From Prolixibacteraceae bacterium (GTDB lineage Bacteria > Bacteroidota > Bacteroidia > Bacteroidales > Prolixibacteraceae), in NCBI GenBank assembly GCA_027451165.1, contig DAIDJX010000084.1:1-11683 (forward strand): a stretch of 11,683 nucleotides of DNA, read 5' to 3'. The notes beneath the pieces were generated by a model. The model searched no databases and was not told where the DNA came from. It saw only the letters and a program-made list of their open reading frames with translations. Below are positions 1-6,502 of this stretch, one piece after another; position 1 is the first letter of the stretch; each line of letters starts with the position of its first letter. The translations under genes and the position numbers were made by a program.

Positions 1-30
1 GATCAGCAATTCTTTCAGTCGATAATCCAT
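1..30 (-). CDS. Possible start of another minus-strand gene (cut by window edge)
   Basis: An ATG at 30-28 opens a frame that runs off the window edge and encodes MDYRLKELLI. The start follows an A-rich stretch (about 31-50) of the kind that serves as a ribosome-binding region in Bacteroidota. The codons look ordinary and the helix-like N-terminus resembles many small regulators, but ten residues cannot identify a family. The neighbouring palindrome cluster separates it from the sialidase unit, so it may be an independent transcription unit. It could equally be a chance open frame. Confidence 0.3.
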   Translation of the reverse strand, partial: MDYRLKELLI

Positions 31-58
31 ATTGTTTTGTAACTTCTACTTTCCAAAT

Positions 59-284
59 CCCCATCGTGAAGGATGGGGTTATTTCACTGAGCACCAACCA
101 ATGATGCACGTGCAACCCTCCGCTGCACCAACCCCAGCCTTCAGGCTGGGGTCAGCAATGCACCTGCTGCCCTCCGAAGACCGGCTTTAGCCGGTGGTGA
201 AGTGAGTCAACTCTGTTCTCCGGGCAGCGGGCTATAGCCCTGGTCATCATCTGCCCTTCAACACCCCCGCCCTGAAGGGTGGGG
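59..284. repeat. Cluster of five REP/BIME-like palindromes
   Basis: Five short hairpin-forming palindromes fill this gene-free stretch. Three share a C4...G4 stem (type A): 59-78 (7-bp stem, 6-base loop), 132-151 (8-bp stem, loop TTCA) and 265-284 (8-bp stem with one G-T pair, loop TGAA). The first and third carry TGAAGG..TGGGGTTA on the plus strand. The second carries nearly the same string on the minus strand, so it is inverted. Two others (type B) share GGCT(T/A)TAGCC followed by TGGT: 180-195 and 229-240, the latter a perfect 12-base palindrome. Mixed orientation and two unit types resemble bacterial interspersed mosaic elements. The 265-284 hairpin starts 6 bases past the last stop codon of the unit and may protect the mRNA 3' end. 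No U-tract follows on the minus strand, so it is not a classical intrinsic terminator. Confidence 0.8.
104..176. repeat. Imperfect 19-base direct repeat between palindromes
   Basis: The spacer copies at 104-122 and 158-176 match at 16 of 19 positions (ATGCAC.TGC..CCCTCCG). They lie on either side of the palindrome at 132-151. A shorter exact repeat, GCACCAACC, occurs at 91-99 and 125-133. The repeated spacer suggests that the palindrome cluster grew by duplication of a larger unit rather than by independent insertion of hairpins. Confidence 0.7.
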
Positions 285-290
285 TTAGTA

Positions 291-1934
291 CTACTTTTCC
301 AGTTCTGATACTGCAATTTCCTCATACACAATCCCCTGATAAGGAGATACATAACCGGCTTCATACAAACAGCCGATATTCCCGTTGGGCAGTACGGTCA
401 TATCGGAATAAGCCGATGGTCCGGGGTGGAGCACCAGTGATTTTGCCCAGCTTTTCCCCTCATCGGCGCTCAGCCGAATGGTCATATTTACCCTTGAGTT
501 TTCATCCGCAGGATTCAGGAAGAGCATTTTACCAGCCCCTTTATCAGCAAAGGTATGAGTGAGCAAACTTCCCTGGCAGATGGGTTCTATCAAAGTCAGG
601 TCTGAATAGATATTCCCCCAAAGCAATCCGCCATTTTCACTGACGGATACTTTTCTTGACTTCTGTGTGCGGTCGTAATTTCGCATGTTGAGCATCAGCC
701 GGCCATCCGCAAGTTCCGCCACCGTGCATTCGTTCACCTGGTCCTGCGGGGTGGTCCCTCCCAGTTTCCAGGTCTTGCCATGATCATCGGAATAAATGAT
801 GTGGGAAAAATACTTGTTGGTTCCGGCTTCGATATGGTCACAGGGGATGATCAGCCTACCTTTGACAGGGCCATTTTCGGTCTGAATGCCGTGGCAGGGA
901 CCAGTGGCGTACCAGGTCCAGTCTGGCTTTTTAACCGAAGCGGTAATTTCTTTGGGCGCTGACCAGGTCAGGCCATCATCAGTTGAAGACAACAGGAAAA
1001 TCCGCCGGGTATCCTTGCTGGTTTGTTTGATAATGTCGGATTCATGGTCGCTGCCCAGGTTCCAGGTGGAGAGCAGGAAAATGTTGCCGGTAGTTTTATC
1101 AACGACCGGTGCCGGATTGCCGCAGACATTCAGCCCGTCATCCCAGATCACTGACAGGTTGCTCCAGGTCTTGCCTCCATCTTCCGACCTAAGCATGACC
1201 AGGTCAATATCGCCGGTGTCGGAGGAACTGTTTTTACGGCCTTCGGCGATGGCCAGCAGACTGCCTTTTGTGGTGGTGATGATGGCCGGTATCCGGAAGG
1301 TATTGTATCCTGATGCGCCGCTTTCAAAGAGCCAGGTCAGTTTGCTGACCGGAACAAGGTTTCCTGAGGCACCAAATTCGATCACCTTCATGTTGTTTCT
1401 CCAGGGACGCAGCGCCAGGATTCCGTTCATGGAACCCGTCAGCCCTTTGGTCAACAACTTCTCCCCGTTGATCATGAAAGTGAGTTCAGATCCTTTGAGC
1501 GCCACATCAGCATCGAAAGGCACGCCTGACCTGATTTTTCCTTCCGATCCGGGAATCGGGGCAGCTTTACCGAACAAGGGACCTTCCACGAACAAAGTTG
1601 ATTTTCCGTTTTCAGATTTGGCATCAAAGCCGAAGTGGTTGCCGCCGATCATCAGGGAAGCTGCTGAAAAGTTGAGCGAATCCAGCGTCAGTCTGACATG
1701 CACCCGGAAGTCACCTTCTGCCAGTGATTGTCCAGCCACCAGGTAATTGTTCACGCCGGTGCCGTTCAGACTGCCCTTTGAGGTAGTCCAGTTCGTCCCG
1801 GAAGAAATGAGATCTGAAATTTCACCTTTTTTGATAAAATACAAATCCGGTTGCTCAACATTCAAATTTCTGCAACCTGCAAATAAAAAAATAAAAACCA
1901 GTACCTTAAATGAACATGTTGTTATAGATTTCAT
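291..1934 (-). CDS. nanH: Exo-alpha-sialidase (GH33), lipid-anchored
   Basis: Predicted to hydrolyse terminal alpha-linked sialic acids from glycoconjugates with retention. The 547 residues match the size of the well-studied Bacteroides sialidases (about 544 aa). A lipoprotein signal ends at FAG-Cys21. Residues about 35-195 look like the beta-sandwich N-terminal domain of BNR-repeat neuraminidases, and a six-bladed propeller follows. Visible catalytic residues are FRIP Arg214, probable acid/base Asp239, Glu402, Arg418, Arg481, nucleophile Tyr509 and Glu525. Asp-boxes lie at 250-257, 317-324, 382-389, 432-439 and 489-496. All key GH33 positions are present, so it should be active. It is the last gene of the unit, 5 bases after the preceding stop. 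The residues after Cys21 are RNLNVE, without the acidic run that marks surface export, so which side of the outer membrane it faces is uncertain. Confidence 0.95.
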   Translation of the reverse strand: MKSITTCSFKVLVFIFLFAGCRNLNVEQPDLYFIKKGEISDLISSGTNWTTSKGSLNGTGVNNYLVAGQSLAEGDFRVHVRLTLDSLNFSAASLMIGGNHFGFDAKSENGKSTLFVEGPLFGKAAPIPGSEGKIRSGVPFDADVALKGSELTFMINGEKLLTKGLTGSMNGILALRPWRNNMKVIEFGASGNLVPVSKLTWLFESGASGYNTFRIPAIITTTKGSLLAIAEGRKNSSSDTGDIDLVMLRSEDGGKTWSNLSVIWDDGLNVCGNPAPVVDKTTGNIFLLSTWNLGSDHESDIIKQTSKDTRRIFLLSSTDDGLTWSAPKEITASVKKPDWTWYATGPCHGIQTENGPVKGRLIIPCDHIEAGTNKYFSHIIYSDDHGKTWKLGGTTPQDQVNECTVAELADGRLMLNMRNYDRTQKSRKVSVSENGGLLWGNIYSDLTLIEPICQGSLLTHTFADKGAGKMLFLNPADENSRVNMTIRLSADEGKSWAKSLVLHPGPSAYSDMTVLPNGNIGCLYEAGYVSPYQGIVYEEIAVSELEK

Positions 1935-1939
1935 ATCGA

Positions 1940-3055
1940 TTATAAATTTTTTTCAGGTAAAAATTCTTTCCAGTCGCGGCCCCAGGTGACCCAGGCCAGG
2001 TTAAAACGGGCATAGAGGCCGGTGGTGGTCAGGTAAATCCAGCCGGCACTTGGGGTTCCGGGCCGGCCTGATGCCAGGTGGGAATAGCCTCCGGTTTTAT
2101 GGACCAGCCGTTTCACCGGCCAGGTTTTACCCCCGTCAAAACTTGCCCATACGGTCATATTGATCCTTCCTTCCGTACTGTGGATGGCGGTAGGCCCGTT
2201 CGGATTATCATTCATGCTGAATATCAGGACATCATAGCCTTCAATTTCCAGCCGGGCAAGGCCCCCCTTGCATCCGTAGACATTGGGCGGGCCATCGGGC
2301 AGAACCGGGTCAATATAATTATCTGTCCAGGTTTCTCCTCCATCGTAACTGAAGGCAATATCTCTGTTTCCGGCACGGTTATGGTTCCGGGAATTGTAAT
2401 AAATGGTTCCGTCGGAAAGCTCAACGAGCGCAGCTTCCCCGGTACCCTTCACCGGGAAGGGGGCGCTGGAATACCAGGTTTTCCCGCCATCGTCGGAATA
2501 GTTGGCGCTGCTGTAGTGGTAAGGCAGGAGTGAATCGTTGGTCGAGTTATAATTGACCATGACCCGTGAAGGCAGCAGAAGCCGGCCTTTGTGTTTCCCG
2601 TAGCGCAAGGTGATCCCTTCTTCACATCCGGAAATGATGGGAACCCACCCGTTCACATCAGGATGGCGGATGACATTTTCTTTCACCCAGGTGAGGCCAT
2701 TGTCACGGCTTCTGTACAGGTAGTTGTCCGGTTTCCGGTTTCCTGCCCCTGGTTCCAGTTTGAGAATGTCACCGGTAGTTTCGTCCAATACTCTTCCGGC
2801 GCCACCCAAAAGGGGAATTTTAGGTCCCCAGGTCACACCGCCGTCAATGCTCCTCCTGTCGGCCAATACTGACCCATCCCGGGCGACCATGATGTCGCCG
2901 TTCCAGCCATTGGGCATCGATCCGTCGTAAATGGCAAACTTTTCATAGATCTCCAGTAAAGGCCTTTCCTTCTCCGGAACGGGAATTCCTTCACCATCAC
3001 TGCAGGAATTGATGGTGAACAGCAGAAAAATCATTACAGAAATCAATACTTTCAT
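1940..3055 (-). CDS. Sialidase-like (BNR repeat) lipoprotein with altered active site
   Basis: A sialidase-fold beta-propeller of 371 aa with a lipoprotein signal ending at INS-Cys18. The following SDGEG resembles a surface-export signal. Five Asp-boxes are clear: 69-76, 116-123, 187-194, 236-243 and 305-312. Aligned by eye with the GH33 enzyme downstream, it keeps Glu207, Arg223, Arg297 and Tyr324. It lacks the R-I-P motif carrying the first arginine (the region reads NGWNGDIMVA) and the late Glu that supports that arginine (it reads LTTTGLYARF). It closely resembles the second domain of the 739-residue protein at 4191-6410, sharing GTGE.AL.ELSDG.IYYNSR and YGCK.GL.RL. Binding of a classical sialic acid carboxylate would therefore be weakened. 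It may be a glycan-binding protein or an enzyme for a different sugar. It sits between the URO-D and sialidase genes with very short gaps, so co-transcription is expected. Confidence 0.88.
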   Translation of the reverse strand: MKVLISVMIFLLFTINSCSDGEGIPVPEKERPLLEIYEKFAIYDGSMPNGWNGDIMVARDGSVLADRRSIDGGVTWGPKIPLLGGAGRVLDETTGDILKLEPGAGNRKPDNYLYRSRDNGLTWVKENVIRHPDVNGWVPIISGCEEGITLRYGKHKGRLLLPSRVMVNYNSTNDSLLPYHYSSANYSDDGGKTWYSSAPFPVKGTGEAALVELSDGTIYYNSRNHNRAGNRDIAFSYDGGETWTDNYIDPVLPDGPPNVYGCKGGLARLEIEGYDVLIFSMNDNPNGPTAIHSTEGRINMTVWASFDGGKTWPVKRLVHKTGGYSHLASGRPGTPSAGWIYLTTTGLYARFNLAWVTWGRDWKEFLPEKNL

Positions 3056-3073
3056 CTGGTAAACTCAACTTAC

Positions 3074-4129
3074 TTAGCTTCCGGCTGCTTCATACATGGC
3101 CAGAATATTTTCCGTGGGAATATCATCCTGAAAATTGTGCGTAGGACCAATAAAATAACCTCCTCCCGGCGCCATGATGCTGATCATCCTTCTGACTTCT
3201 CTCCGGATCATCTCCGGAGTCCCATGGGGGAGAAGTTCCTGTTCATCGATCCCTCCGGAAAAGGTGACCAGGTTGCCAAATTCCTTTTTCAGTTCTGCAG
3301 GATTCATCCCCGATGCCTTCACCTGCAGCGGGTCAATGACTTCTGCTCCAGCCTCAATAAAACCGGGGATTAAATCCCGGATAGCCCCACAGGAGTGCTG
3401 GTAATAATGGGCACCGTATTTTTTGGCCGCATCCGCCATGGCTTTAAAAGCGGGCTGAAAGAATGCTTTCCAGGTGTCGGTATCCATGATAAGTCCCTGT
3501 TGGGTGCCGAAATCGTCACCGATCCGGAAGAAATCGATCCGCCCGCCAGCAGAGGAAAAAAGTTTGTCAATAAATGCCAGATGGAATTCAAGTACTTTCC
3601 CGATCAGCTTTTCGAGGAACTCCGGATTGATAAATGGATCGGTAAAACTTCTTTCAATGCCGATCAGGTTCTGGACGGGATATTGTAAAATTCCGGGGGA
3701 AGCAATCCCGGGAGCGGTCATTATTGCATACTCCTCATTATCCAGACAGAACTTCTCCATTCCGGAGAAATCCCAGTCACTGACCGAAGGCCACGGATAA
3801 TCGTCAAGCGCTGACAGATCCTCCACAGCGGCCAATGGGTGAGCCACTTCATTCCAGTATCCTGCGGTTTCGCTGAAACGGGTATATTTCCATTCCACCC
3901 CCCAGATGTCCATTTTGTTCCCGTTGGGCAACATAAGCGGTTTTCCGGCATATACCGGATCCACCCAACGGAAATCGATGTCCAGCAGGCGAAAGAGCTC
4001 CTCATCGGAAGCCAGGTTCAAATCTCTTTTCAACCGGGCCCTGACTTCCGGAACATCACGGTACATCCGGGGCACCCTGTCGGGTTCCCGGTGGTTTAAT
4101 GAAGCTATTACCCTTTCTTTATGAGTCAT
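3074..4129 (-). CDS. Uroporphyrinogen decarboxylase (URO-D) family protein, methyltransferase-like
   Basis: A cytoplasmic protein of 351 aa with no signal peptide, spanning the full length of the URO-D barrel superfamily. The N-terminal MTHKERVIASLNHREPDRVP is typical of the non-haem branch that includes the corrinoid methyltransferases MtaA and CmuA. The substrate-binding signature of true HemE (P-W-x-M-R-Q-A-G-R) is absent, so a haem role is unlikely. A possible metal site is His245-Ser-Cys247 in YYQHSCGAI, as in the H-x-C zinc motif of methyltransferases. The expected late cysteine is missing, and GPTHNFQDDIP with His331 stands there instead. No corrinoid protein or activation protein is present in the window. 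Its place inside a sialidase PUL, 61 bases after one sialidase-fold gene and 18 before another, suggests processing of an imported sugar or its substituent, but the reaction is unknown. A purine-rich GGGAAAAGAAGAA precedes the start. Confidence 0.9.
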   Translation of the reverse strand: MTHKERVIASLNHREPDRVPRMYRDVPEVRARLKRDLNLASDEELFRLLDIDFRWVDPVYAGKPLMLPNGNKMDIWGVEWKYTRFSETAGYWNEVAHPLAAVEDLSALDDYPWPSVSDWDFSGMEKFCLDNEEYAIMTAPGIASPGILQYPVQNLIGIERSFTDPFINPEFLEKLIGKVLEFHLAFIDKLFSSAGGRIDFFRIGDDFGTQQGLIMDTDTWKAFFQPAFKAMADAAKKYGAHYYQHSCGAIRDLIPGFIEAGAEVIDPLQVKASGMNPAELKKEFGNLVTFSGGIDEQELLPHGTPEMIRREVRRMISIMAPGGGYFIGPTHNFQDDIPTENILAMYEAAGS

Positions 4130-4160
4130 TAATCAAGATTCTTCTTTTCCCATCAGCTTG

Positions 4161-4180
4161 CCGTCAACTTTAGCTGACGG
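4161..4180 (-). other. Intergenic hairpin before the URO-D gene
   Basis: On the minus strand CCGTCAGC-TAAA-GTTGACGG forms an 8-bp stem (one G-T pair) with a four-base loop. It begins about 10 bases after the stop of the 739-residue protein. No U-tract follows, so it is not a classical terminator. It may mark mRNA processing or shield an upstream segment from decay. No protein-binding function can be read from it. Confidence 0.5.
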
Positions 4181-4190
4181 GCCCAGACTG

Positions 4191-6410
4191 TCAATAATTT
4201 TCTCCTTCCAGCAGCCACTTCAGGTTGAATACTGCGATATTCACCTCATCATACAATTTTTTGTCACCCCCTTCATAGAGCAGATAAAGGGTGCCATCCT
4301 TCCCGGCTGCCAGGGAAGAATAGGCGCTGTGACCTGCATTGACCAGCCGTCTGACCGGCCAGGTGGCTGTTCCGTTGAAGGAAGCCCAGACGGTCATCTG
4401 GTAACGCCAGCCCCCTTTCCAACCAGGCTGCGAGTATAAAAGAATATCTTTCCCCTCAGATGCGGCATCCGGCAGCCTGACCAGACCTGCCTTGCAGCCA
4501 TAGCTGGGACGTGATCCATATTTGAAATAGAAAGGTTCGCCGATCTCATACAAATCCTCAGAAACATACCAGTCCACCCAGCGGTTGCCGCCGTCATAAC
4601 TCCAGGCGATCCTTCTTTTATGGTCCACCGACATATGCGACCTTGAATTGTAATAAATGCGACCATCCGATAATTCAGCCAGGGCTCCTTCCCCTGTACC
4701 GGTCATAATAGGATCGCTGACCTGCCAGGTAAGTCCGTGGTCATCGCTGTACATAGAGGTGTTGTAGTTGTATACCCAATACTCCTGGGCATTGTCACCT
4801 TTCGGTGGCTGAATCCTCCCGGCGATCAGCAGCCGCCCTTTGTGCTCCCCGTATTTCAGGGTGATCCCCGGTTCCATTGCCTGGATGTTGATGGGAGCAT
4901 TACCCCAGATACCCTGTCCCATGGCATTGGGTTTGATGGTAATGTTTTCTTTGCTCCAGGTTAATCCATTGTCTTTGCTACGGTGAATAAAGGGTTTTTC
5001 TCCGGAAGGCGAAAGAACGAGGAGTTCTCCCGTGGTTTCATCCAGGATAACGTTACCATCAAGATTTTCCCCTTTGGCTATTTCCCTTTCCGGGGTCCAG
5101 GTAAGCCCGTGATCGGAGCTGGTGCGCAGGAGGGAAGCATTGCCGGCAAATGCCAGGATGGTGCCATTGGGTGCAATGGTGATAGCCGGTATCCGGATTT
5201 GTCTCTTCTCATTATCTGAAAGTCTGAAAAGCGTTTGGGTCCGGAAGAATGGTTCCTGCTTCATCGTCTGACTGACCAGCTGATTTGCCGCCATGACGTC
5301 GGTTTCGCGGATGTTGAAGCGGGTGCTCACCACAGAATGCTTATTCTTTCCCTCCTGGTATTTGATGTAGGTGGTGGCGATGATGGTCCCGTCGGGGAGA
5401 AGTTCCATTCCCGGATAGCCGCAATCACCCCCGGCGAAGCTATGCAATAATTTAATACGGTATTCGCCTGGTTTACCCTTCCGGATGTCGTCATAAGTTC
5501 CCACCCAGGCCACAAAATGGTTGTAGGTCGGGCTGTTGATGGCCTTATCGCGGAAAGCGATCACGAGCCGTCCATCAGGCGTATAGAGTCCCATGTGCCG
5601 GTCGCCGGTCAATCCCCAGGGGGTATCTGCAGGAATGCTCCATGTTTTTCCCTCGTCTTTGCTGAACATCATCAGGCTCCGCCCCTTGTGGTTGTTTTCC
5701 CGCATGAGGCAGCAAAGCTCTTTCTGATTGGGAGAACGGAAAACAAAAGGTTCGCAGGGCTTTTTCCCTTCGACAGCTGCAATAACCTGTGGTTCCGACC
5801 AGGTCATTCCTCCGTCAAACGTCTTTGTTTGCAGCACCACCAGCGCTTCTCCTTCCTGACGGTGGTAAAATCCCATGTAGTTGCCATCTGACAAACGGAC
5901 CACGCTGCTGAAAGTCATGACATTTTCAAAACCCAGGGGAGGCAATTCTGTCCAGGTTTTGCCTCCGTCTTCGCTCATGATCCGGGGCATTTTGGGTTGG
6001 GCAGAAAATACCCACAGCCTGATTTTGCCGGTGGTCATGTCCATCATGCGGTAGATACTCGGACAGTTTTTATGGTTCCTGAAGCCGGCAGGCAGCTGGT
6101 CGTCCATCCTGGTCCAGGTGATACCGGCATCATGGCTGACGGCCATTGGTCCGGCAGGGCCCCCGTGGTTGACGCTCCAGACACAGAATAGGGTTTTGTT
6201 GTCGGCCAGCAGCAGCGTGGTGGGATGGCCCTGGTAGACCTCTTCCGTGCCTGCGGCAATCACAATGTGCCGTCCCGTTTCCCCGGAAATATCCACAAAA
6301 GGGAGATCGGGTTTTTCCTGGGCGATGGCCGTCATTCCGAAGATTCCCAACAAAACAGCGACCCCAAATCGCATCCGGGAGAGGAGATTTATTTTAATCG
6401 GTATTTTCAT
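4191..6410 (-). CDS. Secreted protein with two sialidase-fold domains
   Basis: A 739-residue protein with a Sec signal peptide cleaved near AIA30-Gln31 and no lipobox, so periplasmic or released. Domain 1 (about 45-370) has Asp-boxes at 92-99, 146-153, 197-204 and 250-257. It reads GHPT where the first triad arginine should be, but keeps Glu220, Arg237 and a CGYPGMELLPDG segment with Tyr332. Domain 2 (about 390-735) has boxes at 431-438, 478-485, 555-562 and 604-611, with a degenerate one at 677-684. It keeps RIP Arg406, Glu574, Arg590, Arg669, Tyr697 and Glu713. Domain 2 lacks about 12 residues after the first strand, including the loop that carries the acid/base Asp in GH33. It closely resembles the lipoprotein at 1940-3055. 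Probably a glycoside hydrolase of the sialidase superfamily, but ordinary sialidase activity is not assured. It lies 92 bases after susD, behind a hairpin. Confidence 0.88.
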   Translation of the reverse strand: MKIPIKINLLSRMRFGVAVLLGIFGMTAIAQEKPDLPFVDISGETGRHIVIAAGTEEVYQGHPTTLLLADNKTLFCVWSVNHGGPAGPMAVSHDAGITWTRMDDQLPAGFRNHKNCPSIYRMMDMTTGKIRLWVFSAQPKMPRIMSEDGGKTWTELPPLGFENVMTFSSVVRLSDGNYMGFYHRQEGEALVVLQTKTFDGGMTWSEPQVIAAVEGKKPCEPFVFRSPNQKELCCLMRENNHKGRSLMMFSKDEGKTWSIPADTPWGLTGDRHMGLYTPDGRLVIAFRDKAINSPTYNHFVAWVGTYDDIRKGKPGEYRIKLLHSFAGGDCGYPGMELLPDGTIIATTYIKYQEGKNKHSVVSTRFNIRETDVMAANQLVSQTMKQEPFFRTQTLFRLSDNEKRQIRIPAITIAPNGTILAFAGNASLLRTSSDHGLTWTPEREIAKGENLDGNVILDETTGELLVLSPSGEKPFIHRSKDNGLTWSKENITIKPNAMGQGIWGNAPINIQAMEPGITLKYGEHKGRLLIAGRIQPPKGDNAQEYWVYNYNTSMYSDDHGLTWQVSDPIMTGTGEGALAELSDGRIYYNSRSHMSVDHKRRIAWSYDGGNRWVDWYVSEDLYEIGEPFYFKYGSRPSYGCKAGLVRLPDAASEGKDILLYSQPGWKGGWRYQMTVWASFNGTATWPVRRLVNAGHSAYSSLAAGKDGTLYLLYEGGDKKLYDEVNIAVFNLKWLLEGENY

Positions 6411-6452
6411 GATCAGTCCGGTATGAAATCAGAATTTGAGTTTTTAATTAAA

Positions 6453-6484
6453 ACAATACAGCAGGAATTCACCTGCTGCATTGT
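6453..6484 (-). terminator. Stem-loop between susD and the sialidase-fold genes
   Basis: A 13-position stem with a single A-C mismatch (arms 6453-6465 and 6472-6484) closes a six-base loop. It begins about 18 bases after the susD stop. On the minus strand the stem ends in TTGT and continues TTTAATTAAA, a short and broken U-tract. It looks like a weak or leaky terminator that would lower transcription of the downstream enzyme genes relative to susCD. It could instead be a processing or stabilising structure. Confidence 0.6.
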
Positions 6485-6502
6485 AAAAGAGACATTTAAT
6501 TA

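Noticed and set aside
59..284. CRISPR array
   Set aside because: The repeats are variable palindromes of two types at uneven spacing, with similar rather than unique spacers, and no cas genes are nearby.
152..364. 70-codon minus-strand frame across the palindromes and the sialidase 3' end
   Set aside because: It overlaps the coding end of the sialidase in another frame and translates palindromic repeats; no support as a gene.
886..1746. 286-codon plus-strand open frame opposite the GH33 gene
   Set aside because: It lies wholly antisense to a gene with a complete set of sialidase motifs, and its translation shows low complexity and no recognisable domain; a shadow frame.
3074..4129. True haem-pathway HemE
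   Set aside because: The HemE N-terminal substrate signature is absent, an H-S-C methyltransferase-like motif is present, and no haem genes are nearby.
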